Below, piece after piece: positions 1-8,323 of a DNA stretch of 28,164 nt. The stretch is from JBCAWW01 sp039024315. Its GTDB lineage: Bacteria; Bacteroidota; Bacteroidia; J057. Each line of letters begins with the position of its first letter. Positions within the stretch are counted from its first letter, which is position 1. The position numbers and the translations under genes are program-made. The notes below the pieces were generated by a model. The model was not told the origin of the DNA. It worked only from the letters and a program-made list of their open reading frames with translations, and searched no databases. Location of the stretch: assembly GCA_039024315.1 (NCBI GenBank), contig JBCCQN010000108.1, forward strand, positions 1 to 28,164, written 5' to 3'.

Positions 1-1
1 G

Positions 2-556
2 TTGGGGTATCTCGATCTTATCGAACGCGAGAGTCATCAGTTAGAAGGGCAAGTAGACAAGATTTTGCAACTTTCTCTGTTAGAATCCCAAAAGGACAGC
101 ATAGATCCTCAGGCTATGAATTTGCATGAGGCCATTCAGGCCGCGGTCCAACGCCTGCAACTACATATTGAGCAAAAGGACGCAGATTTAAGCATGTCTC
201 TCCAACTGGAAGATAGTGCTTATAAAGGTGATTTTGACCACCTCGTCAATGGGGTATTCAACCTTATAGACAATGCCTTGAAATATGCAGGCCTCAATCC
301 AAAGATTTGGGTCCAAGCGTTCAACGAAGGTGAAAAACGCATCATAAGTGTCCGAGACAATGGCCCAGGCATCCCTAAAGCAGAGCAAAAAGAAATCTTC
401 GAACGCTTTTATCGCTCCCAGCAAAACGATCAATATAAAGGCAAGGGCTTTGGAATTGGACTGAGCTACGTGAAGACCATAGTAGAGGCGCACGGCGGGA
501 CGCTCAGTTTGAATCCCGCTTATGAAGAGGGCTGTGAGTTCATTATCAGATTATAA
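2..556 (+). CDS. Sensor histidine kinase, C-terminal part (cut by window start)
   Basis: This is the end of a two-component sensor kinase; the sensor region and the phospho-accepting H-box lie outside the window. What remains is the second helix of the dimerisation domain (ESHQLEGQVDKIL, about residues 10-22) and a complete HATPase_c domain. Its ATP-binding boxes are visible in order: N-box NLIDNALKYA (about 86-95), G1 DNGPGIP (about 119-125), F-box IFERFYR (about 132-138) and G2 GKGFGIGLSYV (about 147-157). The leucine codon at position 2 is internal, not a start. The stop is followed after 2 nt by the start of the response regulator, so the pair is co-transcribed and almost certainly acts together. 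It would use ATP to phosphorylate itself and then the regulator. The input signal cannot be inferred. Confidence 0.95.
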   Translation: MGYLDLIERESHQLEGQVDKILQLSLLESQKDSIDPQAMNLHEAIQAAVQRLQLHIEQKDADLSMSLQLEDSAYKGDFDHLVNGVFNLIDNALKYAGLNPKIWVQAFNEGEKRIISVRDNGPGIPKAEQKEIFERFYRSQQNDQYKGKGFGIGLSYVKTIVEAHGGTLSLNPAYEEGCEFIIRL

Positions 557-558
557 AA

Positions 559-1239
559 ATGCCAAGAATACTACTCATTGAGGACGATATGAGCTTCGGT
601 TATATTTTGACCGAATACCTAGGCCTACATGATTTTCAAGTAGAATGGGCCAAATCTGCGCAAGAAGGACTGGAGATTGCGAGCCGCTTTAGCTTTGAGT
701 TAGGGATTTTTGATGTCATGCTGCCTGACCAAAGTGGCTATGAAGTCGCAGCAGAATTGAAAAAGCTCTACCCGGAGCTGCCTTTTATCTTCTTGAGTGC
801 GAAGTCTCTCAAAATTGATAAACTCAAAGGCTATAAAGTGGGGGCTGATGATTTTATCACCAAACCTGTAGACGAAGAACTATTGCTCGCCAAGATTAAG
901 GCGATCTTAGCACGAGCCCAGCCCCAATTCCCCAAGCAAGAGCAGTTTCAAATTGGGGCCTATCAATTTGATGCCTCTACCCAAAGGCTTGATATCGCCG
1001 AAAGCCAAGTACAGCTCACCAAAAGAGAGGCGGCGCTCTTAAAAATGCTCTGCCAGCATCAGGACCAGCTATTGAGCCGCAACAAAGCTTTGAAAGAAAT
1101 TTGGGGTTCACAGGATGAGTTTAGCCGCAAGAGTATGGATGTCTTTCTTTCACATTTACGCAAACATCTATCTGCCGACCCAAAAGTCGAAATCAAAAAC
1201 GTGCATGGCAAAGGCTTTATTTTGCAAGTGCATGATTGA
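559..1239 (+). CDS. OmpR/PhoB-family response regulator
   Basis: This is a DNA-binding transcriptional regulator controlled by the kinase just upstream (2-nt spacing). The N-terminal receiver domain (residues 1 to about 118) has the acidic pocket E8/D9/D10, the phospho-acceptor D52 in GIFDVMLPDQSG, S80 at the switch position and K102 in the conserved TKP motif. The C-terminal winged helix (about 130-226) shows the OmpR-type pattern: LTKREAALLKML, then LLSRNKALKEIW, then a recognition helix around SMDVFLSHLRKHL, and a wing ending in VHGKGFIL. At 226 residues it is full length for the family. Targets are unknown. The DUF1080 gene begins 70 nt downstream on the same strand, but nothing in the sequence shows that it is regulated by this protein. 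Confidence 0.96.
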   Translation: MPRILLIEDDMSFGYILTEYLGLHDFQVEWAKSAQEGLEIASRFSFELGIFDVMLPDQSGYEVAAELKKLYPELPFIFLSAKSLKIDKLKGYKVGADDFITKPVDEELLLAKIKAILARAQPQFPKQEQFQIGAYQFDASTQRLDIAESQVQLTKREAALLKMLCQHQDQLLSRNKALKEIWGSQDEFSRKSMDVFLSHLRKHLSADPKVEIKNVHGKGFILQVHD

Positions 1240-1309
1240 TCTCAGTGAAATCGTGTAAAATGAAAAAAGATGCTATTTTGGGGCTATCTTATTCACAAAA
1301 ACACGAACA

Positions 1310-2047
1310 ATGAAATCTTCAAGCTTAACGCTCCTTTGTACCCTCGCCTTATTGGGGCTTTTTTCCGCTTGCGGACCAGCTGATAAAAAGGCAGAAGCAG
1401 ATACGCCAGCAACCAAAGTAGCTAGCGATTTTGTCGCTGAAGAAGGCTTTACCGTTTTATTTGATGGTAGTTCGCTCGCTGCTTGGCGCAATTTCAACAC
1501 TGACACCCTTTCTCCTGCTTGGAAAATTGAGGATGATGGCAGTTTTACCCTATCAACCAAGGGTGGGGGAGACATCGTTACAGATAAAGCGTACGAAAGC
1601 TTCGACCTCCGTTTGGATTGGAAGATTTCTGAAAATGGTAACAGTGGTATCATGTTTCATGTCATGGAACACGATACCTTAAGAGCGCCTTATCTTTCTG
1701 GGCCTGAAATGCAGATCTTACATAATGACGGCCATCCTGACGGTAAGATTCATATGCACCGTGCTGGTGATAACTATGATTTACATCCTTGTAAGGAGGA
1801 AACGGTCAAAGGCCCCGGTGAGTGGAATAGTGTGCGCTTAGTCGTCAACCAAGGCAATGTTGAGCACTGGCTCAATGGTACCAAGGTAGTAGAATATACG
1901 CTTGGCAGCGAAGATTGGGAGAAGCGTCTATCAGAAAGTAAGTTTGCCAAATGGCCACTCTATGGTCGTGCTGGTAAAGGGGTGATCGCCCTCCAAGATC
2001 ATGGAGATCCAGTATGGTTCCGAAATATCCGAATTAAGGAACTCTAG
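1310..2047 (+). CDS. DUF1080 lipoprotein (3-keto-disaccharide hydrolase type)
   Basis: This is an exported lipoprotein of the DUF1080 family, a concanavalin-like beta-sandwich for which 3-keto-glycoside hydrolysis has been described. The signal peptide ends in a lipobox (GLFSAC, Cys about residue 21) followed by a charged linker. The DUF1080 domain covers about residues 43-245. It carries the usual landmarks: TVLFDG at the N-terminal edge, GNSGIMFHV in the centre, PEMQILHNDGHPDG, GEWNSVRLV, HWLNGTKVVEY, and the closing ALQDHGDPVWFRNIRIKEL. Family assignment is firm; the substrate is not visible. The next gene encodes a propeller/cytochrome c lipoprotein. In Bacteroidota and Planctomycetota such proteins often occur beside DUF1080 genes, which suggests a shared role in oxidising and cleaving sugars in the periplasm or at the cell surface. 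Confidence 0.92.
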   Translation: MKSSSLTLLCTLALLGLFSACGPADKKAEADTPATKVASDFVAEEGFTVLFDGSSLAAWRNFNTDTLSPAWKIEDDGSFTLSTKGGGDIVTDKAYESFDLRLDWKISENGNSGIMFHVMEHDTLRAPYLSGPEMQILHNDGHPDGKIHMHRAGDNYDLHPCKEETVKGPGEWNSVRLVVNQGNVEHWLNGTKVVEYTLGSEDWEKRLSESKFAKWPLYGRAGKGVIALQDHGDPVWFRNIRIKEL

Positions 2048-2139
2048 GCTATATTTGTAGATGATATGGTTTGCTGAGGAGCTTTATCTTGCCCAGAAGT
2101 AAAACATGGCTACTTAACCTATTAAATTATTCCCATAAG

Positions 2140-2193
2140 AGGCGTATCTTCATTATCTCATTCCAACACTACTGAGATGATTAGGATACGCCT
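2140..2193 (+). promoter_or_regulatory. Long hairpin that sequesters a start codon
   Basis: The arms 2140-2160 and 2173-2193 pair over 21 consecutive positions with 18 Watson-Crick pairs, 2 G-U pairs and one C/U mismatch (2151/2182). They close a 12-nt loop (2161-2172). The ATG of the downstream cytochrome c lipoprotein (2177-2179) and its first codons lie in the 3' arm. In RNA this would bury the start codon; in DNA it is an 18/21 inverted repeat that could be an operator. No T-run follows, so it is not a typical terminator. Its role is inferred. Confidence 0.7.
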
Positions 2194-5100
2194 TTCTAAC
2201 TTTATTCCCCTTCTATTGATTTTTATCTATGCTTGTGGACCTTCAATACCGCCCGCAAAGCAAGAGTTTGTTCGCCTTGATCCCCTCAGGGCAGCTATTA
2301 TCGCAGATTCCCTCAATAAGGCAGTCAATCCCCAACTGGCCCCCGGGCTCGAAGTCAAACTTTGGGCTTCGGACTCACTAGTTGCTGACCCCATTGCGCT
2401 GAGCATAGATGAGCAAGGCCGGATTTATACCACTCGCACCAATCGGCAAAAAGATTCTGAATTTGATATACGGGGGCACCGCGATTGGATGACTGCTTCG
2501 ATTAGTCTCCAAAGTGTCGAAGACCGTAGGGCTTTTTTGCGCGCGGAGTTTGCTCCCGAACGTTCAGACTCCAATCAATGGTTTCCAGACCTCAACCAAG
2601 ATGCCAAACACGACTGGCGTGACCTCGCTGTTCAGCGAGAGGAAGTACATCGTATTTGGGATGAATCAGGAGATGGAGTAGCTGATGTTTCGCAACTCTA
2701 TACGCGAGATTTTCAGACTGAGGTTACAGATGTAGCTGGTGGCTTATTGGTACACGAAAAAGATGTTTACGTAGCCGTAGCCCCAGATCTCTGGAAGCTC
2801 GAAGATCGTAATAATGATGGTGTCGCCGATAAGAAAGAATCTCTCAGCCATGGCTATCAAGCCCATATTGGTTTTGGGGCACACGGTATGTCGGGCGTTA
2901 CTATAGGGCCTGATGGACGTATCTACTGGGGGATAGGTGATATCGGCCTCAATGTAGTCGATAAAACTGGTAAGCGTTGGGAGTACCCCAACCAAGGCGC
3001 TATCCTCAGATGCAATCCTGATGGCTCAGACTTTGAAGTCTTTGCCGCTGGCTTGCGCAATACCCACGAATTCGTTTTTGATGACTACGGCAATATCATC
3101 AGTGAGGACAATGATGGGGATCACCCCGGCGAAATGGAACGCTTGGTTTATATCACTCACGGCTCCGACGCTGGCTGGCGCACCAATTGGCAGTTTGGTA
3201 AATATACCGACCCTGACAACAATCTCTACAAAGTATGGATGGATGAGGAGTTGTTTAAACCCCGTCAAGCCAGCACTCCCGCCTACATAGTTCCTCCGAT
3301 CAAAAACTATCATGGAGGTCCTACTGGTATGATTTACAATCCGGGCACCGCTATCAGTCAAAAATATCGCAATCACTTCTTTATTGTCTCCTTTAGAGGT
3401 ACTGCTAGTCGTTCTCCACTCTATGCCTTCCAATTAAAACCCGAAGGCGCAGGCTTTGCTTTTGATGGGGAGGAACTCATCATGCAAGGAGGCGTCTTGC
3501 CTACTGGTATTGAAGTTGGCCCTGACGGTGCGCTCTATATCGGCGACTGGATCGATGGTTGGGGAACCAAAAATTACGGCCGCATTTGGCGCTTGGATGA
3601 TCCCGTGGCTGCTAAGTCAGCCATCCGCAAAGAGACCGAAGCACTTATTAGAGCAGACTTTGCCGATAAGCCGGAAGCAGAACTACAAACCTTACTTGGA
3701 CATTTGGATAAACGGATTCGCCAAAAAGCTCAGTTTGCGTTAGCCAAGAGAGGGGCCGGTAGTGTGGATTTCTTTGTTGCTGCTGCGCAGAACGCTTCTA
3801 AGCCTTATGCGCAAGTGCATGCTCTCTGGGGACTTTGGCAATTGAGTATCAAGGATCGTAAGCATGCGGTGCAACTGATGCCCTTCCTCAAAAACGAAAA
3901 TGAAGAAATTAGGGCTCAAGCAGCCAAAATATTAGGAGATGTCCGCTATACCGTAGCGGCCCATTCTATCGTACCCTTGCTCAAGGATAAATCTGCCAGA
4001 GTACGATTTTTTGCCGCCGAAGCCCTTGGCCGTATGTCCTATGGGCCTGCTTTTGATGAAATCATAAGCATGTTAGAGCAAAATAATGAGGAAGACGTTT
4101 ATCTCCGCCATGCGGGGGTTTTGGCGCTCTCTCGCATGGGTAAGCCAGATCCCTTGGTCGCGCTGGCCAAAAGCGACAATAGAGCCTTGCGCATCGCTGC
4201 TGTAGTTGCCCTAAGGCGCATGAAAGATCCTCGTATCGCTGATTTTTTGCAGGACCAAGATGAGTATATCGTACTAGAAACCGCTCGCGCCATCCATGAT
4301 GATTTCTCTATCGAAGGCGCTCTGCCCTATTTAGCGGCGATGATTAAGACCACCCAGTCGCGTAATGAGGCTCTGATCCGCAGGATCATCAATGCCAATC
4401 TCCGGCTTGGTAAGCCCGAAAATGCTCGCTGGCTTGCTACCTATGTAAAAGACGAATCTGCTCCCATTGAGATGCGAGCAGAAGCCATGGCGGTGCTTGG
4501 CGTTTGGGGCAAACCCTCAGTTTTGGACCGAGTCGATGGCCGTTATCGGGGCCCAGTTGAGCGTTCTCAGGATGAGTTGACCCAAGTCAAATCTACCGCT
4601 GCTCCGCTTTTCACGGATTTACTAGATCACCCCGAACCCCTATTGCAGCAAGCGACTATTGAGGCGGTAGGAAGATTAGGAGACCAAGCCTCGGCGGATA
4701 AGTTATTAGCGATCATTCAGCAAGACTCTAATGTCGAAAACCGCCTCGCAGCTCTCAATGCTATGAAACGCATGGCCGCTCCCAATATCGACCAATCTAT
4801 CAGTGCTGCTTTAGTGGATCCGTCTAAACGCGTTCGCTCCTTGGCTTTAGGCCTCTTGCCTAAGTTGGGCTTTGCGCCTGAAAAAACGGTGGCCTTTTTA
4901 CAAAGTAGTTTGCAAGAGGGCAGTTTAGAAGAGAAGCAGGCAGCTATTGCTACCCTCAGCGATCTTCCCGCTTCAGCTACTCGTGAGGTGTTCTTGGATC
5001 TATTTGGGCGGCTCAAAGCCGGACGTTTAGCTTCTAGCTTAGAGTTGGAGTTGGGTGAGGCTATGAAGGCCAGTGGCGATGCAGATTTAGCCGAGGCATT

Positions 5101-5584
5101 GGCTGATTATGAAGCCGAGAGAGCGGAGATGGCGCCTTTGATCCAATATGCAGCTGCGCTGAACGGTGGGAAGGCTCGCGCTGGGCGTGAAATATTTATC
5201 AACAATTCCTCCGCTCAATGTATGCGCTGCCATGCAGTAGGAGATTATGGCGCTTCAGAAGTAGGCCCCAATCTGGCTGGGATCGCCAATGAATTGAGCC
5301 GAGAACAGCTATTAGAAGCCTTGGTTGACCCCAGTGCGCGTTTAGCGCCGGGTTATGGCACGGTATTGCTGACCCTCAAAAATGGCGAAAAACTCAGTGG
5401 CATCCTCCGCAGTGAAAGCGCGCTCGAAATAGAGATCCAAGGCTCTACGGCTGAACCGATTCATATCCCTAAGGCTCGAATCGCCCAGCGACGCAATACC
5501 CCTTCGGCGATGCCACCCATGGGAGAAACCCTAGAAATGAGAGAGATTCGAGATTTGGTTGCCTTTTTGGCCACTTTGAAGTAG
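2177..5584 (+). CDS. Beta-propeller/HEAT-repeat/cytochrome c lipoprotein (PVC-type heme-binding family)
   Basis: This 1135-residue lipoprotein probably oxidises sugars or similar substrates outside the cytoplasm and passes electrons to heme c. It starts with a lipoprotein signal (LLLIFIYAC, Cys about residue 20). Residues of about 50-480 form a beta-propeller like those of PQQ-type sugar dehydrogenases and the PVC membrane-bound dehydrogenase family, with motifs such as AAGLRNTHEFVFDDYGN and GPDGALYIGDW. Residues of about 495-960 are HEAT-like helical repeats (VRFFAAEALGRM, RSLALGLLPKLG). Residues of about 1000-1135 are a cytochrome c domain with the heme site CMRCH (Cys1015, Cys1018, His1019) and a likely axial Met in SAMPPMG (Met1112 or Met1115). 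The start is fixed by the signal peptide. The ATG sits inside a strong hairpin, suggesting control of translation or transcription. The gene is 129 nt downstream of the DUF1080 gene. Confidence 0.92.
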   Translation: MIRIRLSNFIPLLLIFIYACGPSIPPAKQEFVRLDPLRAAIIADSLNKAVNPQLAPGLEVKLWASDSLVADPIALSIDEQGRIYTTRTNRQKDSEFDIRGHRDWMTASISLQSVEDRRAFLRAEFAPERSDSNQWFPDLNQDAKHDWRDLAVQREEVHRIWDESGDGVADVSQLYTRDFQTEVTDVAGGLLVHEKDVYVAVAPDLWKLEDRNNDGVADKKESLSHGYQAHIGFGAHGMSGVTIGPDGRIYWGIGDIGLNVVDKTGKRWEYPNQGAILRCNPDGSDFEVFAAGLRNTHEFVFDDYGNIISEDNDGDHPGEMERLVYITHGSDAGWRTNWQFGKYTDPDNNLYKVWMDEELFKPRQASTPAYIVPPIKNYHGGPTGMIYNPGTAISQKYRNHFFIVSFRGTASRSPLYAFQLKPEGAGFAFDGEELIMQGGVLPTGIEVGPDGALYIGDWIDGWGTKNYGRIWRLDDPVAAKSAIRKETEALIRADFADKPEAELQTLLGHLDKRIRQKAQFALAKRGAGSVDFFVAAAQNASKPYAQVHALWGLWQLSIKDRKHAVQLMPFLKNENEEIRAQAAKILGDVRYTVAAHSIVPLLKDKSARVRFFAAEALGRMSYGPAFDEIISMLEQNNEEDVYLRHAGVLALSRMGKPDPLVALAKSDNRALRIAAVVALRRMKDPRIADFLQDQDEYIVLETARAIHDDFSIEGALPYLAAMIKTTQSRNEALIRRIINANLRLGKPENARWLATYVKDESAPIEMRAEAMAVLGVWGKPSVLDRVDGRYRGPVERSQDELTQVKSTAAPLFTDLLDHPEPLLQQATIEAVGRLGDQASADKLLAIIQQDSNVENRLAALNAMKRMAAPNIDQSISAALVDPSKRVRSLALGLLPKLGFAPEKTVAFLQSSLQEGSLEEKQAAIATLSDLPASATREVFLDLFGRLKAGRLASSLELELGEAMKASGDADLAEALADYEAERAEMAPLIQYAAALNGGKARAGREIFINNSSAQCMRCHAVGDYGASEVGPNLAGIANELSREQLLEALVDPSARLAPGYGTVLLTLKNGEKLSGILRSESALEIEIQGSTAEPIHIPKARIAQRRNTPSAMPPMGETLEMREIRDLVAFLATLK
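3781..3798 (+). repeat. Dispersed 18-mer, copy 1 (inside a gene)
   Basis: The 18-mer TGCTGCGCAGAACGCTTC lies within the cytochrome c lipoprotein gene and is translated as part of AAAQNAS. It is identical to 11833-11850 and to the reverse complement of 23271-23288. It contains the 9-mer CGCAGAACG, which occurs seven times in the window counting both strands. Confidence 0.85.
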
Positions 5585-5592
5585 GCTGACTG

Positions 5593-5755
5593 CTTATGGC
5601 TTGGGTGCGGTATGCATGCGCGCACCTTCAGCCATATTTCGGATTGACAAGAGTGGGACAGGCGTTCCGCTTCGCAGAACGATTGTCTTTAGTCCCCAAA
5701 AGGCTTCAGCTCGAATCCCCTTGTAGGTGCGCGCATGTATGCCGCACCATAAGAG
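5593..5755. repeat. Inverted-repeat element in a convergent spacer (MITE- or REP-like)
   Basis: The 24-nt segments 5604-5627 and 5725-5748 are reverse complements with 2 mismatches. The outer heptamer CTTATGG is also shared, offset by 5 nt in the left copy. Each arm is itself nearly palindromic (GGTGCG ... CGCACC). The 97 nt between them contain another imperfect palindrome (5662-5684) of the dispersed CGCAGAACG family. The block lies between two convergent genes and encodes no credible protein. It could be a small non-autonomous element or a paired REP-like unit; I cannot tell which. Confidence 0.6.
5662..5684. repeat. Palindromic member of the CGCAGAACG family
   Basis: Two arms, GCGTTCCGC and GCAGAACG, face each other around TTC, giving a short hairpin. 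The right arm includes GCTTCGCAGAACG, identical to the start of the copy at 20037-20051. It lies between the arms of the larger inverted repeat. Confidence 0.6.
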
Positions 5756-5769
5756 ACAAGCGTTTCGCG

Positions 5770-5787
5770 TTCCGAAAGCTTTCGGAA
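5770..5787. repeat. Perfect 18-bp palindrome near the stop of the TPR gene
   Basis: TTCCGAAAGCTTTCGGAA is a perfect palindrome 12 nt beyond the 3' end of the minus-strand TPR gene. It could be a protein-binding site or part of a weak bidirectional terminator with the neighbouring inverted repeats, although no T-run follows. Confidence 0.6.
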
Positions 5788-5799
5788 GTAAGCCCAAAG

Positions 5800-7101
5800 C
5801 TAATTACCAAATAGCTTCTTAAAGAAACCACGCCGACCTTTGCCATCATCCTCTTTAGGAGTGGAGGTTTTATGGGTTTTCTTCTTGAGCTTAGTCTGTA
5901 AGTCTTCTACTGAATCCTCCAAAGCAGCGATAAGGTATTCGTTTTTTGAGATCTTAGCAGCTTCCAATGCAGCGGTAAAAGCAGTCAGCGCTTCTGTTGG
6001 TTGTAGTTGGTTTTCTCTAATCGCGCCGCACTGCTGGTGGCACAGAGCTACTTCATAAGGATCATCGATAGTGTCGTAGATTTTGGCCGCCAATGTGTAA
6101 GTTTTGGCCGCAGCGTCTAGATCGCCACGCTTTTCATAAAAATAGGCCAGACGTTTGCCATTGAGACCTGCTTCCCTTTGGTCCTCAGAGCTGCGGTAAG
6201 TTTTAAAGGCTACTTGCTGATGCTTGATGGCCCCGCTCAAATCGCCCATTTGACTTAAAATGCGGGCGAGGCGATTGCGTACTTCTGCCTCGGCAAGCGT
6301 TTCTTCTAAAGTGATATATTTTTCTAGGGCAATTTCATAATTGTCTATGGCCTGAGCCATGTCCTGCTCGGCCATCATGAGGTTGCCAAAGCCTGCGTAG
6401 CAGTCAGCTAAGACCTTTTCGTTCTCGGAAAGGGTGCCTGCTTCTAAGGCCTTTTGGAAGTACACACTGGCCTCCTGACTCCTGAGAGCAGCTTCCAATA
6501 TTTGGCCGATACGAGCCAAAGTGGGGCCCTGCTCTGCCCCCTCTGCGGATTCGCTTAGCTGCTTACTAAGGTCGGCTAGCTCTGCATATGGGGTTTCCTT
6601 GACGTTTTTGCGCGGATTGAAAAAATGGAAGATCCCCGCCATATTAGCCAAAAAATCTGGTGCCTCTTTTTCTATTAATTGATATAGATGCTGATCTATC
6701 CAATAGAGAGATTGATAGCTAACATTTCCCTCATTGCTAGTAGCGCCATTTTGGGCAAGGTCTGCGATCAGTTTTGCCTCCCCACTAATGATTTCGCCTA
6801 ACAGGCTACCTTCTAGGTTGGCGATGTGGATCAAAGCATAAAGCTCTTTGGCTGCTTGGAGTTCTAAGGGCACCTTTTCTTTTAAGGCATCGCGCAAGGA
6901 CTCAACCTGCGTTTTGCTAAGGTCCAATAAGACTGGTTGTAGATCTTCACGGGCATTGATGGCACTTTCTAGGAGCTCGTCCCGAAAACTGCTGTCATCA
7001 AATACTGCGAGTGCTTGAATGGGACTGTCTGTTTGGAGGCATTCTACCAGAGCGGAGAATTGACTTTCGTTGTGTGTGTTGAGATCAGAAGGTCTTTCCA
7101 T
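5800..7101 (-). CDS. Tetratricopeptide-repeat protein, function unknown
   Basis: This is a soluble helical protein of 433 residues with no signal peptide or membrane segment. The N-terminal half (about 1-175) is helical but has no family I recognise. From about residue 190 to 395 there are four to five TPR-like helix pairs, for example ASVYFQKALEAG, QAIDNYEIALEKY, GAIKHQQVAFKTY, AAAKTYTLAAKIY and ALTAFTAALEAAK. The C-terminus is a basic linker ending in GFFKKLFGN, a possible membrane-binding or docking tail. I start at ATG 7101; a TTG two codons upstream (7107) is possible but less likely. TATCTTTG at 7105-7112 matches a Bacteroidota -7 box but is so close to the ATG that the transcript would be almost leaderless. 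TPR proteins are scaffolds, so partners cannot be named. Confidence 0.85.
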   Translation of the reverse strand: MERPSDLNTHNESQFSALVECLQTDSPIQALAVFDDSSFRDELLESAINAREDLQPVLLDLSKTQVESLRDALKEKVPLELQAAKELYALIHIANLEGSLLGEIISGEAKLIADLAQNGATSNEGNVSYQSLYWIDQHLYQLIEKEAPDFLANMAGIFHFFNPRKNVKETPYAELADLSKQLSESAEGAEQGPTLARIGQILEAALRSQEASVYFQKALEAGTLSENEKVLADCYAGFGNLMMAEQDMAQAIDNYEIALEKYITLEETLAEAEVRNRLARILSQMGDLSGAIKHQQVAFKTYRSSEDQREAGLNGKRLAYFYEKRGDLDAAAKTYTLAAKIYDTIDDPYEVALCHQQCGAIRENQLQPTEALTAFTAALEAAKISKNEYLIAALEDSVEDLQTKLKKKTHKTSTPKEDDGKGRRGFFKKLFGN

Positions 7102-7231
7102 GCCCAAAGATACGTTTCTATTAAGTACTTAGACAATAGTATTCAGGACCAATAGAAAAGGTTTTGCTGAAACGCATAGCCTGATTTTCAAAGGGCTTAA
7201 TCCCGAGCTTTTCTCAGTGATTACCTATTTT

Positions 7232-8320
7232 CTAAAGCCATTTACGCCTTCTAAAATAAACTAGCATACCAACTACTAAGCCCAATACAATCAGCCAAAA
7301 GCCACCATAGGCATTCTGCCAGCCTAACTCAGGCATATGGGCAAAATTCATCCCATAGACTCCAGCTAGAAAGCTACAAGGAATAAAGATGGTAGAAATG
7401 ATCGTGAGGACCTGCATGATCTCGTTCATCTTTTGTCCGGTAAGGGAAAGCTGAAGATCATAGAGGTTGGTGAGTAAATCACGATAGGTATCTAGGTTGT
7501 CGGTGATATGATAAACTTGATCTCTGAGGTCAAAAAAGTATTTGTTAGTCACTTTGCGAAGGTAGGGATGCTCCGAACGATTGAGTTGGTTGATAACTTC
7601 TTTGAGCGGGTTGATGGCTCGGCGAAGGTGCAGGAGATCTTTGCGCAGGCTTTGGATGGATTTAAGGTTTTTGGGGTTAGGCTCTTCTTCAATCCGGTCT
7701 TCGAGCTTTTCTAAGCGTTCACCGAAGGTGTCTAAAATCTTAAAATAATGGCTGACGATAACGTCCATCAAAGCAAATAATAGGTAATCGGCACTGGCCT
7801 TACGGACCCTTGAATTGACAATGCGCAGGCGCTGCCGTACAGGACTAAAGACATCCTCGCTCTTCTCCTGAAAGCTCACTACCCAATTTTTGCCCAGACA
7901 AATACTGACTTGCTCAATTTGTATTTGACCTGTATTGGGCTCTAAGTACAGCATTTTGAGGACGATGAAGAGGTAATTGTCAAATTCTTCTAGCTTGGGG
8001 CGTTGTTGGGTATTGGCAATATCCTCCTGAGTCAAAGCATGGATTTGATAGTTGTTAGCGAGCTTTTGCAAAAGTTGAGTATCGTGAACCCCATCCAGAT
8101 TGAGCCAAGAGATGGGGCGTTCCTCTTGATGGGCCTCTGGCAATTGCTCGGGTGTTTCGATCGCCAACTCGCGTAGTATCTCCCCATCATATTGCGTATG
8201 ACTGATGCTGGCTGCTTGATCGACATGCTCCCCCACATAGACGACCGTACCTGGAGCAAATTCTGGTTGGTGCCCCAATTGCTGGGAGCTGCTAAAGCTA
8301 GGGAATCGTAATCTGGCCAT
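7232..8320 (-). CDS. corA: CorA-family magnesium/cobalt transporter
   Basis: This inner-membrane channel for Mg2+ (and often Co2+) would work as a pentamer. The 362-residue protein has the usual layout: a large cytoplasmic N-terminal domain (about 1-300, including the long stalk helix around FGERLEKLEDRIEEE) and two C-terminal membrane helices. The signature GMN is present (G323, M324, N325) in YGMNF, followed by the conserved MPELGW periplasmic loop, a second membrane helix and the basic tail FRRRKWL. It begins 3 nt after the stop of the acetyltransferase gene on the same strand, so the two are co-transcribed. The family assignment is firm; ion preference is not readable from sequence. No Mg-sensing leader is apparent, since the gene sits inside an operon. 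Confidence 0.96.
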   Translation of the reverse strand: MARLRFPSFSSSQQLGHQPEFAPGTVVYVGEHVDQAASISHTQYDGEILRELAIETPEQLPEAHQEERPISWLNLDGVHDTQLLQKLANNYQIHALTQEDIANTQQRPKLEEFDNYLFIVLKMLYLEPNTGQIQIEQVSICLGKNWVVSFQEKSEDVFSPVRQRLRIVNSRVRKASADYLLFALMDVIVSHYFKILDTFGERLEKLEDRIEEEPNPKNLKSIQSLRKDLLHLRRAINPLKEVINQLNRSEHPYLRKVTNKYFFDLRDQVYHITDNLDTYRDLLTNLYDLQLSLTGQKMNEIMQVLTIISTIFIPCSFLAGVYGMNFAHMPELGWQNAYGGFWLIVLGLVVGMLVYFRRRKWL

Positions 8321-8323
8321 ATC

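Noticed and set aside
3026..3433. 135-codon minus-strand frame in the cytochrome c lipoprotein gene
   Set aside because: It is antisense to the conserved propeller; no start context or motif.
5596..5814. 72-codon open frame in the convergent spacer
   Set aside because: It runs through nested palindromes and into the TPR gene on the other strand; the Cys/Arg-rich product looks like translated repeats.
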